Below the pieces are notes generated by a model. That model ran no database searches and was not told where the DNA came from. It worked only from the letters and a program-made list of their open reading frames with translations. A stretch of DNA of 64,000 bases from Terriglobia bacterium (GTDB taxonomy: Bacteria; Acidobacteriota; Terriglobia; Terriglobales; Acidobacteriaceae): contig JAIQGF010000013.1 in NCBI GenBank assembly GCA_020072845.1, positions 39,463 through 103,462 of the forward strand, given 5' to 3'. The position numbers and the translations under genes are program-made. This document shows positions 43,604 through 52,746 of the stretch, piece after piece; the stretch's first letter is position 1, and the number at the start of each line of letters is the position of its first letter.

Positions 43604-45028
43604 ATGCCCACCACTCGTACCGGAGCGGCGCCGGAGTGGAATGCCTACGTCGAGGACTTCCGGCGCGCCGGCCACGAAGTCATTGACTGGATCGCTCACT
43701 ATTTGGAGCATACCCGCGACTATCCGGTGCTGCCCAAAGTCCAGCCGGGAGAACTGACCGACGCGCTGCCTCCCTCGGCGCCCGAGCAAGGTGAGTCCTA
43801 CGACGCCATTCTCAGGGATTTTGACAACCTCATTCTGCCCGCGGTCACGCACTGGAACCATCCGCGATTTCTGGCGTACTTCGCCAACAGCGCCGCGGCT
43901 CCGACCATCCTGGCCGAGGCGCTTGCGGCTGCGCTGAACACCAACGGCCTGCACTGGAAGACATCGCCCGCTGTCGCCGAACTGGAGCAGGTCGCGCTCG
44001 GCTGGCTGCGCCAATGGATGGGACTGCCGGACGACTACTTCGGCGTGATCTACGATACCGCGTCGGTGAGCAGCTTGCATGCCGTCGCCGCGGCGCGCGA
44101 ACTCACCGACCCCGAGGCGCGCGTCGAAGGATCGAAGCCGATGCTGACGTTGTACACCTCGGCGGAATCGCATTCCTCCATCGAGAAGGCGGCCATCGCG
44201 CTCGGCATCGGGCAGAGAAATGTTCGCAAGATCGCGGTGGACGCCGAATTCCGCATGCGTCCCGACGCGCTCGCGCAGGCGATCGAGGCCGACATCCAGC
44301 AAGGCAAGCGGCCGTTCTGCGTGGTGGCCACCGTCGGCACGACCTCGAGCACCAGCGTCGATCCCGTCGCCGCCATCGCCGACGTCGCTGAAAAGTACGA
44401 TCTCTGGCTGCACATTGACGCCGCTTACGCGGGCTCGGCTGCGATTCTGCCCGAGTGCCAACACATCCTGAAAGGCGCAGAGCGCGCGCATTCGCTGGTG
44501 GTCAACCCGCACAAATGGCTGTTCACGCCGGTGGACTTGAGCGCCTTCTACACCCGGCGGCCGGACATCCTGCGGCGCGCATTCTCGCTGAATCCTGAAT
44601 ACCTGCGCGCCAGCGAGGACCCGCGCGCCATCAATTTGATGGACTACGGCATCCCGCTCGGCCGGCGCTTCCGCTCGCTCAAACTGTGGTTCCTGATGCG
44701 CTATTTCGGACGCGAGCGCATGCAGGAAATCCTGCGCTCGCATATCGCGTGGGCAAAACGCCTTGAGCAGCTCATCCGGCGCGATCCGCGCTTCGAAGTC
44801 GTCGCGCCCGTGCCGTTCTCGGTGGTGTGCTTCCGCTTCCAGGGCACCGACGAGGACAACCGCGCGCTGCTCGAGTCGGTGAATGCCACGCGCGAGGTCT
44901 TTCTCTCCCACACCGTGCTCAACGGCAAGATCGTGCTGCGCGTGGCCATCGGAAACTTGCAGACCACGTGGGATGACGTGCAGAGGGCATGGGAATTGGC
45001 GCGGGACAATGTACCGCGCCCGGGCTAG
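43604..45028 (+). CDS. Group II PLP-dependent aromatic L-amino acid decarboxylase
   Basis: The 474-residue protein shows the AADC/TDC pattern: EVIDWIAHYLEH at the start, the active-site segment THWNHPRFLAYFA, LGWLRQWMGLP, TVGTTSSTSVD, HIDAAYAGSAAI with the PLP-contacting Asp and Lys in VVNPHKWLFTPVD. Such enzymes turn Trp, Phe, Tyr or DOPA into amines. Which one is preferred cannot be read safely. A weak AGGAG lies about 10 bases ahead of the ATG. Its stop overlaps the end of the convergent VOC gene. Confidence 0.93.
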   Translation: MPTTRTGAAPEWNAYVEDFRRAGHEVIDWIAHYLEHTRDYPVLPKVQPGELTDALPPSAPEQGESYDAILRDFDNLILPAVTHWNHPRFLAYFANSAAAPTILAEALAAALNTNGLHWKTSPAVAELEQVALGWLRQWMGLPDDYFGVIYDTASVSSLHAVAAARELTDPEARVEGSKPMLTLYTSAESHSSIEKAAIALGIGQRNVRKIAVDAEFRMRPDALAQAIEADIQQGKRPFCVVATVGTTSSTSVDPVAAIADVAEKYDLWLHIDAAYAGSAAILPECQHILKGAERAHSLVVNPHKWLFTPVDLSAFYTRRPDILRRAFSLNPEYLRASEDPRAINLMDYGIPLGRRFRSLKLWFLMRYFGRERMQEILRSHIAWAKRLEQLIRRDPRFEVVAPVPFSVVCFRFQGTDEDNRALLESVNATREVFLSHTVLNGKIVLRVAIGNLQTTWDDVQRAWELARDNVPRPG

Positions 45029-45399
45029 CTACGTCGCACTTGCTTCATCTCGCGCGCAACATTACGGCGGTTGGCGCGTTTGTCGGTGAACTGCAGTAGT
45101 TCGACGGGCGCACCGGCTTCCTCGATCATGGCCACGACAACGCCCGGCGAGGGCGAGTTCGGCCGTACGATTACTTTCCTTCCCTTGATCGCAGCCTTGA
45201 GATTATCCACCTCAAAGGCGACGTGCGGTACGGTACGCACCAAGTCGGGCACATCGCAGTGCTCGCCGTACATCATCCACTGGATGCCGAACGCATTCGA
45301 CTCGTGATCGGTGGCGTGAATTTTCAAATGCGGGATGTCCACCATTCCCGGTAGCTTTCGGCGCGTCGGTATGCCGACATGATGGTATTTGTATCTCAT
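45025..45399 (-). CDS. VOC/glyoxalase-superfamily protein
   Basis: The protein has about 124 residues with the beta-alpha-beta-beta-beta pattern: YKYHHVGIPTRR at the start with a His that could bind metal, VPHVAFEVDNLKAAIKG in the second module and a final strand APVELLQF ending in a Glu ligand position. The VOC fold serves lyases, dioxygenases and resistance proteins; no activity can be named. The start at MRYKYHHVG was chosen over an ATG seven codons earlier, because it matches the usual family start. Confidence 0.75.
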   Translation of the reverse strand: MRYKYHHVGIPTRRKLPGMVDIPHLKIHATDHESNAFGIQWMMYGEHCDVPDLVRTVPHVAFEVDNLKAAIKGRKVIVRPNSPSPGVVVAMIEEAGAPVELLQFTDKRANRRNVAREMKQVRRS

Positions 45400-45434
45400 G
45401 GTGCTGCTGCGCGGCGCCATGCGGCCAGCCTGAA

Positions 45435-46334
45435 TTATTCGCTGCTCTTGCTCGCGGCTTCGGTAACCGGCCTCGGCGTCTGTTCCGAATACGTATAAAC
45501 CCCGCGTCCCGCCTTGCGTCCCAGCCGTCCGGCCTTGACGTACTGCACCAGCAGCGGCGACGGCCGGTATTTTTCGCCGAGCGTTTTGTGCAGGTACTCC
45601 AGAATGTGCAGGCGCGTGTCCAGCCCCACCAGGTCCACCAGTTCAAACGGCCCCATGGGATGGTTGAGGCCCATCTTCAGCGCTTTATCAATGTCCTCGG
45701 CGCTGGCGATGCCTTCCTGCAGCATGTAGAACGCTTCGTTGCCGATCATGGCGTTGATGCGGCTGGTGATGAACCCCGGCGATTCCTTGATCACCACCAC
45801 CTCTTTTTTCATCCGCCGCCCCACCTCGACCGCCGTCGCCAGCGTGTCGTCGCTGGTTTCCAGCGCGCGCACAATCTCCAGCAGCTTCATCTTGTGCACC
45901 GGATTGAAAAAGTGCATGCCCACGCACTTTTTCGGCCGGTAGGTGACCGACGCAATTTCCGTGATGCTCAGCGAGGACGTGTTCGAGGCGAGAATGGTTT
46001 CCGGCCGGCAGATTTTGTCCAGCAGGGTGAAGATCTCGATCTTCGACTCCATCTCCTCCGGGACGGCTTCGATCACCAGGTCGGCGGCGCGCGCGGCCTC
46101 ATCCACCGCGCCCGCGTATTCCATGCGGCCCATCGCCTCCTGGGCTTCGTCCGCGCTGACTTTGCCGAGTTCCACCGCCTGGTCGAGGTTGGCGCGGATT
46201 TCGTCGCCGGCGCGGCGCAGGGCGCTGGGCAGGATGTCCTCGAGGATGGTGCGATAGCCGCCGAGCGCGGCCGCGTGCGCGATGCCGCGTCCCATGATCC
46301 CGGCGCCGATCACCGCGACGGTGCGGACCTCCAT
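45435..46334 (-). CDS. 3-hydroxyacyl-CoA dehydrogenase (3-hydroxybutyryl-CoA dehydrogenase type)
   Basis: The 299-residue protein is an NAD-dependent enzyme of fatty acid or butanoate metabolism. It has the Rossmann motif VAVIGAGIMGRGIA, ASNTSSLSITEIA with the catalytic-site Ser, GMHFFNPVHKMKLLEIV with the catalytic His, VIKESPGFITSRI and the C-terminal domain ending NHPMGPFELVDLVGLD. The length fits the short monofunctional form (Hbd/PaaH). A 20-residue extension after the domain is unconserved. It overlaps a small upstream gene in a TAATG junction. Confidence 0.94.
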   Translation of the reverse strand: MEVRTVAVIGAGIMGRGIAHAAALGGYRTILEDILPSALRRAGDEIRANLDQAVELGKVSADEAQEAMGRMEYAGAVDEAARAADLVIEAVPEEMESKIEIFTLLDKICRPETILASNTSSLSITEIASVTYRPKKCVGMHFFNPVHKMKLLEIVRALETSDDTLATAVEVGRRMKKEVVVIKESPGFITSRINAMIGNEAFYMLQEGIASAEDIDKALKMGLNHPMGPFELVDLVGLDTRLHILEYLHKTLGEKYRPSPLLVQYVKAGRLGRKAGRGVYTYSEQTPRPVTEAASKSSE

Positions 46335-46522
46335 TACTTGGACTCCTTCTCCAGCCGCTGCATCAGGCCTTCGAAGCTCGGGTCGGCCTTGCGCATGTAT
46401 TCGGCCAGGCGCCTCTTCTCTTCCTCGGTCATGTACGGAACATTGGCGATGACGCGGCGCAAGGTGGCGGTAATGTCGTCCACGAAGTTCATCATCCGAA
46501 TCAGTTCACCGGTTGCGGGCAT
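46334..46522 (-). CDS. Small conserved hypothetical protein
   Basis: This 62-residue protein is mostly helical with DDITATLRRVIANVPYMTEEEKRRLAEYM in the middle. It has no known motif. It is judged real because AGAGGA lies eight bases before its ATG and its TAA overlaps the ATG of the dehydrogenase gene by one base, so both are on one transcript. It may be a small partner of the dehydrogenase; that is only inference. Confidence 0.6.
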   Translation of the reverse strand: MPATGELIRMMNFVDDITATLRRVIANVPYMTEEEKRRLAEYMRKADPSFEGLMQRLEKESK

Positions 46523-46634
46523 AAGTGGGTCCTCTTTCTGCGCTGAATTGATAATTGCATTGCCCGCGGCAGATGGCGCCGCGGACGCTTGAGCAAACGA
46601 CTATTGTCTGCTGCGCGGGGCAGTTTAGTAAAGC

Positions 46635-46686
46635 AGGCTTCAGGCGTTGGGCTTCAGGCTCCAGGCTTCAGGTTGCAGGTTTGAGG
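46635..46686. repeat. Degenerate AGGCTTC-type repeat
   Basis: AGGCTTC, then GGGCTTC, AGGCTCC, AGGCTTC and AGGTTGC follow with a period of 7 except one slip. Same unit as the loci at 36.9 and 41.6 kb. Confidence 0.65.
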
Positions 46687-46711
46687 GTGCAGCGTCTAGG
46701 CTGACGCGTGT

Positions 46712-46985
46712 AGAACCTCAGTCGTGCCTACGGCACTCACCGGTTTGTTCCACTTTCCCGCCGCTGAAGCGGCGGGCTATTGTCAATCGCCCCGCTGGGG
46801 CTCTTCACATTCAGCTCACGGGGACTGTTCATTTTGCGCCGCGGGCCCTGCATGATGTTCAGCCCTGCTGAGATGGGTGAAGTTTCTTCAGCCCCGAAGG
46901 GGCGAATCATAATAGCCCGGCGCTTTAGCGCCGGGAACGCTGTGACAAATTGCCAGAGTCCCGTAGGGACGGCACGGGCATAATA
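46712..46985. repeat. REP-like palindrome cluster
   Basis: Contains GTGCCTACGGCAC, CCCGCCGCTGAAGCGGCGGG followed by CTATTGTCA, GCCCCGCTGGGGC, AGCCCCGAAGGGGCG, ATAGCCCGGCGCTTTAGCGC with its partner, and GTCCCGTAGGGAC just before the hemerythrin gene. It fills the gap of over 400 bases between two genes. Confidence 0.7.
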
Positions 46986-46990
46986 GATAC

Positions 46991-47479
46991 ATGCTGCGCG
47001 ACCGCAACCTAATCCCGCTCTCTCACCAGCATCAACACGCGCTGGCGCTATGCGTCCAGATCGAGCGCGGGCTGCAATCCCAACATCCCGACCCACAGCA
47101 CTGGCAACAGGAAATCGCGCGGCTTTTCGAGAGTGAGATTCGCTACCACTTCGAGGCCGAAGAGAAGGTCCTGTTCCCGTTCGCCCAGCGCGCGACCTCC
47201 TTGCGCGACCTGGTGGATGAACTGCGCATCGAGCACGTTTCCCTGCGCCAGTACGCCGCCGGCGCCACCGCGGGACGCCTCACCGTGCCTGAGCTTCAAC
47301 TTTTCTCCGCCAGCCTGGCGGCGCATGTGCGCAAGGAGGAGCAGAAGTTGTTCGAGGGGTTGCAGGAATTGTTCTCGCTGGAAGATCTGACGAAGGCGGG
47401 CGCGGAGCTGGATTCCTACTTCCTGCACAGCGGCATGCCCGGGGCGACGTGCGCGCTAAGACCGCAGCGCAAGCCTTAA
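46991..47479 (+). CDS. Hemerythrin-like HHE cation-binding protein
   Basis: The 162-residue protein has the His/Glu pattern of a diiron four-helix bundle: LIPLSHQHQHAL, YHFEAEEKVLFPF, ELRIEHVSLRQ and AHVRKEEQKLFEGLQE. These give the expected His and Glu ligands on four helices. Members sense or store O2 or protect iron centres; the specific role is open. No clear ribosome binding site is seen since a palindrome cluster reaches to six bases before the ATG. The last 15 residues are unconserved. Confidence 0.85.
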   Translation: MLRDRNLIPLSHQHQHALALCVQIERGLQSQHPDPQHWQQEIARLFESEIRYHFEAEEKVLFPFAQRATSLRDLVDELRIEHVSLRQYAAGATAGRLTVPELQLFSASLAAHVRKEEQKLFEGLQELFSLEDLTKAGAELDSYFLHSGMPGATCALRPQRKP

Positions 47480-47549
47480 TCGCAGCGCGCTCGATGAAAT
47501 GCATAGATGCCGCGCTGCGCTCAGCATGACAATGGTTGATGGATCGGTC

Positions 47550-50012
47550 TCACCGCGGTTGCGGCAGTCCGACGCGGCGCAACAGGTCAGCAAAGCGTGG
47601 ATCGGAGCGGAGGCTGTCCAGGGAGGCAGACGTGGGCAGAGCAACCGCCAGGTAGTAGGAGCGTTGTTTGTACGCCTGATCGAGCCCGGCGAATGCCTGC
47701 TCCCTGTCTCCCAGGCCTGAGTACACGACCGCAAAGTTAAATGGCGCGACGTAGCCTTGCTCCGACATCGCCTTCAAGTGATCAAGGAGCTTTCGCGCTT
47801 CGGCTTTGTTCCCCGACACGGCGTAGGCGTAAGCAAGGCCGGCCCAGATCTCGGCGTTGTCCTTCTCCAACTCGAGCGCGCGTTGAAACTCGGCAATCGC
47901 TTCCGGCATTTTTCCTTTTTGCAGGTAGGCGCTGCCCAGGAACGAATGGAAAAACCAGAAAGTCGGGTCCAGCTCGATCGCTTTACGGAGCTCTACAATC
48001 GCCGGGTCCCACTGCCGGTTATAAACCAGGACCGATCCGACCCAACCATTCGCTAGCGAGGAGAGTGGATCGGCTTGCTGAGCCCGCCGGGCTTCCGCGA
48101 GCGCCTCGGCGTGTCGGCCCATGGTTGCCAGGAACCAGGAGTAGTATCCGTGCGCCTCCGCGTTGTTGGGACTCAGCTCAATTGCTCGTTTGAACTCTCT
48201 TTCCGCGGTGGCCCAATTCCACTCATGCCAGTGCGCTTCCAGGGCGAGGGAAAGGTGAGCGCCGACGTCCGACGGGTCAATCGCCAAGGCCTTTTCTGCC
48301 GCGTACTTTGCCTTGGGTCCCGCCTCGTTGGGAGGCATGAACCAATCGTCCTGATTCATGTAGTTGTAAGCCATGCCGCTATAGGCCAACCCATAATTTG
48401 GATCGACGGCGATGGCCTGATTGAAATAGTCGAGGCCCTTGCGAAACCCGTCTTTGGTCAGTTTGTTCGTGTGGTACTTGCCCTTGAGATAGAGTTGGTA
48501 AGCCTCGGGATTGTCGGTGGAGCCTTTCGTCAGCTTTTGCCGGTCGTCCGCCGAAAGCTGCGAGCGCAACCGCTGCGAAACTTCCTGGGCGATTTCATTC
48601 TTTACCGCCAGCAGATCGGCCAGCTTGCGGTTGTACTGCTCTCCCCAAAGCTGCTTGCCGTTGCGAACGTCGTCCAGCTCAACGCTGATCGTCAGGTTGT
48701 CGCCGCGCTGCCCGACCTGGCCGGTGAGCACGGCATTGACGCGCAGTTCGTCGCCAACCTTCTGCGCGTCCATCGCCTTCCCCTTGTAATGGAAAGCGAC
48801 ACTGTGGGGAATCACCTTGAGATTCGGCAGCCGCGTCAGGCTGTTGTTGATGCTTTCCGTAATCCCGTCGGAAATGTAGTCGGCGTCGGGGTCGTTGCTC
48901 CGATTCTCGAAGGGCAACACGGCGATGGATTCGATGGCGGCGGCGCTGCCGCGCGCGTGCAGATACACGCCGGCACTGACGGCGCCCGCGACCAGCAAAA
49001 CGGCAACGATCGCGGCAGCCAATTTGTGCGCCTTGATTCCATTGACGATGTACTCCGCACTGGAGGGAGGCGGAGAGATTGCACTGGCGGCCGATCCGGT
49101 TTGCGCACCGCCGCTTTCAACTCCATCCGCGCCCGACCCTTCCAGCTCGCGCCGCATTTCTCGCAGCTCGATGGCGACATCCTTGATCGTCTGGTAACGG
49201 TCTTCGCGATCTTTCGCCAGGCATCGCCGCACGATTCTCTGCAAATGAACGGGTGCGGCGGGACGGAAGTCGGTGATCGGAGCAGCCGGTTCGCGGATAA
49301 TCTTGTTGAGGGTATCAATCGCGTCTTTGCCGTCGAAGGCCTTGCGGCCCGTCACTGCCTCGAACAGAATGCAGCCGAACGAGAAAATGTCCGAGCGCTG
49401 ATCGATCTCCTTGCTCTTGCCTTGTGCCTGTTCGGGGGACATGTATCCCACCGTGCCCAGGACCACACCCGGAGTGGATTGCGGTTGCAGGATTGCGGTG
49501 GCCGCCTGGCTTGCGGCCTCGCTGCCTGTTTGTGAAAGTGGCTCGACGAGTTTCGCCAGGCCGAAATCAAGAATCTTGGCGTGACCATCGTGCGTGATCA
49601 TGATGTTGTCGGGCTTCAGATCACGATGAACGATGCCCGCGGCGTGTGCCTTGGCTAAGCCTTCCGCCACATGCTGCAAATGGCGCAGCAGCTTGGGCAG
49701 GTCGGGTTGCCGGTCGTAAATCAATTGGCGCAGCGTCTGGCCGTCGACATACTCCATGGCGATGAAGTTGGCGCCCTCGGCCTCACCAATCTCGTAGATG
49801 TGCGCGATGTTGGGGTGATTGAGCGCCGCCGCGGCCTTCGCTTCCTGAACAAAGCGCCGCATCCGGTCCTGGTTGGCAGCGACTTCGCCGGGCAAGAGCT
49901 TGAGGGCGACTTTACGATCCAGCTTCGTGTCCTCAGCCAGATACACCTCGCCCATGCCACCGGCGCCGATCGCCGAAGTGATGCGGTAGTGGGCGAGGGT
50001 GCGGCCGATCAC
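47550..50012 (-). CDS. Membrane Ser/Thr protein kinase with FlgO-like and TPR domains
   Basis: The predicted protein has 820 residues. The kinase domain (about 5-280) has the glycine loop IGAGGMGEVYLAED, the VALKLL lysine, HRDLKPDNIMI, DFGLAKL and the activation-loop SPEQAQG; all catalytic residues are present. One membrane helix (LAAAIVAVLLVAGAVSAGVYL) lies near 335-355. The outer part has a TolB/FlgO-like domain (IAVLPFENRSNDPDADYISDGI) and several TPRs. This layout is frequent in Acidobacteriota and suggests sensing across the inner membrane. The GTG start has AAGG seven bases ahead and precedes the family N-terminus IGRTLAHYRI. Confidence 0.92.
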   Translation of the reverse strand: MIGRTLAHYRITSAIGAGGMGEVYLAEDTKLDRKVALKLLPGEVAANQDRMRRFVQEAKAAAALNHPNIAHIYEIGEAEGANFIAMEYVDGQTLRQLIYDRQPDLPKLLRHLQHVAEGLAKAHAAGIVHRDLKPDNIMITHDGHAKILDFGLAKLVEPLSQTGSEAASQAATAILQPQSTPGVVLGTVGYMSPEQAQGKSKEIDQRSDIFSFGCILFEAVTGRKAFDGKDAIDTLNKIIREPAAPITDFRPAAPVHLQRIVRRCLAKDREDRYQTIKDVAIELREMRRELEGSGADGVESGGAQTGSAASAISPPPSSAEYIVNGIKAHKLAAAIVAVLLVAGAVSAGVYLHARGSAAAIESIAVLPFENRSNDPDADYISDGITESINNSLTRLPNLKVIPHSVAFHYKGKAMDAQKVGDELRVNAVLTGQVGQRGDNLTISVELDDVRNGKQLWGEQYNRKLADLLAVKNEIAQEVSQRLRSQLSADDRQKLTKGSTDNPEAYQLYLKGKYHTNKLTKDGFRKGLDYFNQAIAVDPNYGLAYSGMAYNYMNQDDWFMPPNEAGPKAKYAAEKALAIDPSDVGAHLSLALEAHWHEWNWATAEREFKRAIELSPNNAEAHGYYSWFLATMGRHAEALAEARRAQQADPLSSLANGWVGSVLVYNRQWDPAIVELRKAIELDPTFWFFHSFLGSAYLQKGKMPEAIAEFQRALELEKDNAEIWAGLAYAYAVSGNKAEARKLLDHLKAMSEQGYVAPFNFAVVYSGLGDREQAFAGLDQAYKQRSYYLAVALPTSASLDSLRSDPRFADLLRRVGLPQPR

Positions 50013-50178
50013 GCTTCCGCCTTCATTCGATGCCAAGCTGTCGCAAGCCTCCCCAGACTGATGCAGTGGGTACGGTACCACAGCGAAATCGCAAATCCGG
50101 GCTCAATCGTGGGGCGAGCGCGCTCTGACAATCTCACCGCCGCTCGCGGGCGAGCGCGCTGCGACGTGCATCTTGAAA

Positions 50179-50209
50179 AGAAAAAAAGGCGAGCCGCAAA
50201 GCTCGCCTT
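50179..50209 (-). terminator. Intrinsic terminator of the ECF sigma operon
   Basis: On the minus strand AAGGCGAGC, a six-base loop and GCTCGCCTT form a perfect 9-bp stem that runs into a tract of eight T. It lies 35 bases after the last gene of the operon. Confidence 0.85.
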
Positions 50210-50211
50210 CC

Positions 50212-50242
50212 AATCACAAATCATCAATCGCAAATCACAAAT
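50212..50242. repeat. Period-7 repeat, AATCACA type
   Basis: Units AATCACA, AATCATC, AATCGCA and AATCACA lie between the last gene of the ECF sigma operon and its terminator. Confidence 0.7.
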
Positions 50243-50244
50243 GC

Positions 50245-51759
50245 TTATAGCGTACCCGGCGTGTAGCTCCGCGGTGCTGGCACAACCACCCCGCGGCGGC
50301 CCCGGTAAAGGACCATGTGCCCGCGGTCGATCACCGCGCCGCGCTGCAGGCCCGGTGCGGGCGGAGCCTTGGGAGCTTGCGGCGGAGCAGGCGGCGATGG
50401 CAAGCCCGAGGACTGCCGGATCTGCACGTCGCCGTAATTATTGGTCAGCTTGATCTGCGGGCCGCTTTGGCCGGCGCCACCGACTGAGCCGCTGGCGTAT
50501 TGCGAATTGTGTTCGCTCTTGACCTGGATGGCCGGAAAATCGCTCTCGATATCGCCGCGTGTGGCGTGCACGTCGATCTGAAACGCAGCGTTTTTCGGCA
50601 GCATCACCTGCACCGTGCCGTGCTGGTTGTTGATTTCGACATCACCAAGGCCTTTGCCGGCGCGGTACTCCACCACGCCGTTGCTGTTCTCAATCTTCAG
50701 GTTGCCCGACACATCCTCGAGGTGGATGTCCTTGGCGCGGGTTGTCAGGTGCATCGGGCCGGCGATCGTGCGCGCACGCAGGTCGCCCGATTCCATCGTC
50801 AGGTCGCCGTCCAGGCGCGCCATCTGCATGTCGGTGCGCGTGGAATGGAAGCTGACGCTCTTGGCCACCTTCGCCAGGTTCATCTGTCCGAAGAAGTCTC
50901 CACTGAGGCGCACTTCTCCGCTGACATCGCTGATGTTGGTATCGTCCACGCGGCCGTCCACGCTGACGAATCCCTTGATATTGGTGGCGCGCACGTTGCC
51001 GCGGCGCAGGCTGATGTTGACATTGCCGTCGTTGTCGGCAACCGTGACGTCGCCATGCGAGCTGGTGGTGACGTTGCCCGTGCGTCCGGCAATACGGATG
51101 TCGCCACGCCGGTCGGAGACCTCCACGTTCGCCTTCTGCGGAACATAGATTTCCAGATCGCTGGCGACAGCTTTGTTGCCCGCGCCGCCGGTGTTCGCGT
51201 TCAGCGTCACCGTGGCGCCCGCCGTGGTGAAGCTGGGCTGCGTCTCGCCATCGATCCTCTTGCCCTGCTCTTCGTTGTCGGCCACCACTTTCTTGCGGAT
51301 CACGACCTTGATCTTGGGCTCTGCCCAGGTATTCACCACCACGTCGCCTCGATCGGAGACGACTTTCAGTTCGCTTCCGGCGGCAAAGGGCTGCTCCACA
51401 GTAGCGCTGAAGTTGTAGGAATTCCCGAACAGGCCGCCGAGGTCGTCATCCATATCCATCTGGCCGCGCAGCGCGTTCCAGTTGATGCGGTCGCTGGCGG
51501 TAAAGCCCATGCCCAGCAGGACGAGGAAGATGATCAGGACCACGCCGCCGCCGCCGATGCCGCGGGGCTCCAGCAGCTTGATGACGCCCCACAGGATCAG
51601 CAGCGCGGGCCAGTAGCGGGCGAAATAATGGTGCAGCGATGCCCAGCTCAGGTAATGCATGTTGCCGAGCAGGAAGATGACGCCGATCAGGATAAGCACC
51701 ATCGGCCCGGCCAGCGAGCGGCGCCGATGAACATGGATTTGCGGAGCGGGACTAGACAT
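50245..51759 (-). CDS. LiaF-like membrane protein with DUF4097 beta-repeat domain
   Basis: The 504-residue protein starts with three membrane helices (about 18-35, 44-62, 72-90; GPMVLILIGVIFLLGN type), the LiaI/LiaF-like anchor. From about residue 120 it is a long series of short beta strands (DVTVADNDGNVNISLRRGNV and similar), a right-handed parallel beta-solenoid of the DUF4097 type. The C-terminus is Pro-rich. The role is probably cell-envelope stress sensing or a surface scaffold. It is the last gene of the sigma factor operon and overlaps the preceding gene by eight bases. Confidence 0.85.
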   Translation of the reverse strand: MSSPAPQIHVHRRRSLAGPMVLILIGVIFLLGNMHYLSWASLHHYFARYWPALLILWGVIKLLEPRGIGGGGVVLIIFLVLLGMGFTASDRINWNALRGQMDMDDDLGGLFGNSYNFSATVEQPFAAGSELKVVSDRGDVVVNTWAEPKIKVVIRKKVVADNEEQGKRIDGETQPSFTTAGATVTLNANTGGAGNKAVASDLEIYVPQKANVEVSDRRGDIRIAGRTGNVTTSSHGDVTVADNDGNVNISLRRGNVRATNIKGFVSVDGRVDDTNISDVSGEVRLSGDFFGQMNLAKVAKSVSFHSTRTDMQMARLDGDLTMESGDLRARTIAGPMHLTTRAKDIHLEDVSGNLKIENSNGVVEYRAGKGLGDVEINNQHGTVQVMLPKNAAFQIDVHATRGDIESDFPAIQVKSEHNSQYASGSVGGAGQSGPQIKLTNNYGDVQIRQSSGLPSPPAPPQAPKAPPAPGLQRGAVIDRGHMVLYRGRRGVVVPAPRSYTPGTL

Positions 51760-52042
51760 GGTCCACCTGCCGCGGTTCGGAATTCTGGGTTGGCGCCGGT
51801 GGCGCTCCCGGAGGCGCCGGCGCGATCACGTCCGTGTGCCCGGTGGTGTCCAGGTTTCCAGCGAGCACCTTCACCAGGCCTATCACGATCAGCAGGATCG
51901 GCCAGGTGCGGTTGAAATGCGCCACCCCGAATTCGCTGAGCATGAAGAGCACGCCGAGGGTGATCAGCACCGCCGGGCCCATCAGGCCGCGGCTTCGGCA
52001 GCGCGTGCAGTAGCAAGTTCGGTTGGGCTGATAGTTATCCAT
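51752..52042 (-). CDS. Small LiaI/LiaF-like transmembrane protein
   Basis: The 96-residue protein has a Cys-rich N-terminus (CYCTRC), two membrane helices (GPAVLITLGVLFMLSEFGV and WPILLIVIGLVKVLAG) and a Pro-rich tail. The pair of helices with the LG-x-LFLL pattern is the same anchor found in both neighbours, so the three genes arose by sharing this module. Its tail overlaps the start of the next gene. The four Cys/His-like residues at the front could bind a metal. Confidence 0.8.
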   Translation of the reverse strand: MDNYQPNRTCYCTRCRSRGLMGPAVLITLGVLFMLSEFGVAHFNRTWPILLIVIGLVKVLAGNLDTTGHTDVIAPAPPGAPPAPTQNSEPRQVDHV

Positions 52043-52053
52043 GGCTCATCTCC

Positions 52054-52746
52054 TCACATCTCCCTCGTCGCGCCGCCCGGGGGTGAGAAGCGCTTCACCA
52101 AAAGCCACACGCCGATGACGATCAGGATCAACGGCCAGAGCCGGTGGATCCAGTACGCATGGAACAGCCCCATGGTGTTCAGCAGGAACAGAACGCCCAG
52201 GCCGATGAGCACCAGGGCGCCGACCGGAACCTGCTTGAAGTCCACGCGCTCGCCGCTGCCGAACGCCTTCGCCAGCCCGAACGGATCGGGCGCCGGCTGG
52301 CCCACGCGAATGGCGTGCGCGGAGCGCACCGCATCAATGATCTGGTAAATGTAGAAAAACGCGATGCTGAGCCCGAAGATCGGCCCGTAGGTGTCGCCCG
52401 TCTGCGAGGCGCCGAACACCAGCGCGATAAAGATCAGCATGTGCGCCAGGCCCTTGGCGTACTGGCCGTTGTAAACCGCGCCGACTCCGAACGGGAAAAA
52501 TCCTGCCAGCACGCCGGCAAGTCCCGGGCTGGGGCCGCCTGCCACCACCACGGGCGCGCCCGCGGCGCCCGGCACGAAGCCGCTGGCCGGCGGCGCCGAC
52601 GGCATGGTGTCGTGCAGGCGGGTGGCGATGCAGTCTTCGCAGTAAACGACGCCGCGCACGCTGTGCGAGCACTTCTCACACATCGCCTTGCCGCAGGTGC
52701 GGCAATACGAGGTCGCCGCGACGTCGGAATGGACCGTGCAGTTCAT
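52054..52746 (-). CDS. B-box zinc-finger membrane protein of the sigma operon
   Basis: The 230-residue protein has a B-box-like zinc finger at its start (CTVHSDVAATSYCRTCGKAMCEKC, with CEDC later), a Gly/Pro linker, then membrane helices near 75-95, 100-150, and a LiaF-like helix pair at the end (LVLIGLGVLFLLNT, WPLILIVIGVWLLV). The start is the ATG with AGGAGA six bases ahead; upstream in-frame codons are a shadow of the anti-sigma gene. It overlaps the anti-sigma factor gene by four bases. The zinc finger may contact the anti-sigma factor or the membrane; that is inference. Confidence 0.8.
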   Translation of the reverse strand: MNCTVHSDVAATSYCRTCGKAMCEKCSHSVRGVVYCEDCIATRLHDTMPSAPPASGFVPGAAGAPVVVAGGPSPGLAGVLAGFFPFGVGAVYNGQYAKGLAHMLIFIALVFGASQTGDTYGPIFGLSIAFFYIYQIIDAVRSAHAIRVGQPAPDPFGLAKAFGSGERVDFKQVPVGALVLIGLGVLFLLNTMGLFHAYWIHRLWPLILIVIGVWLLVKRFSPPGGATREM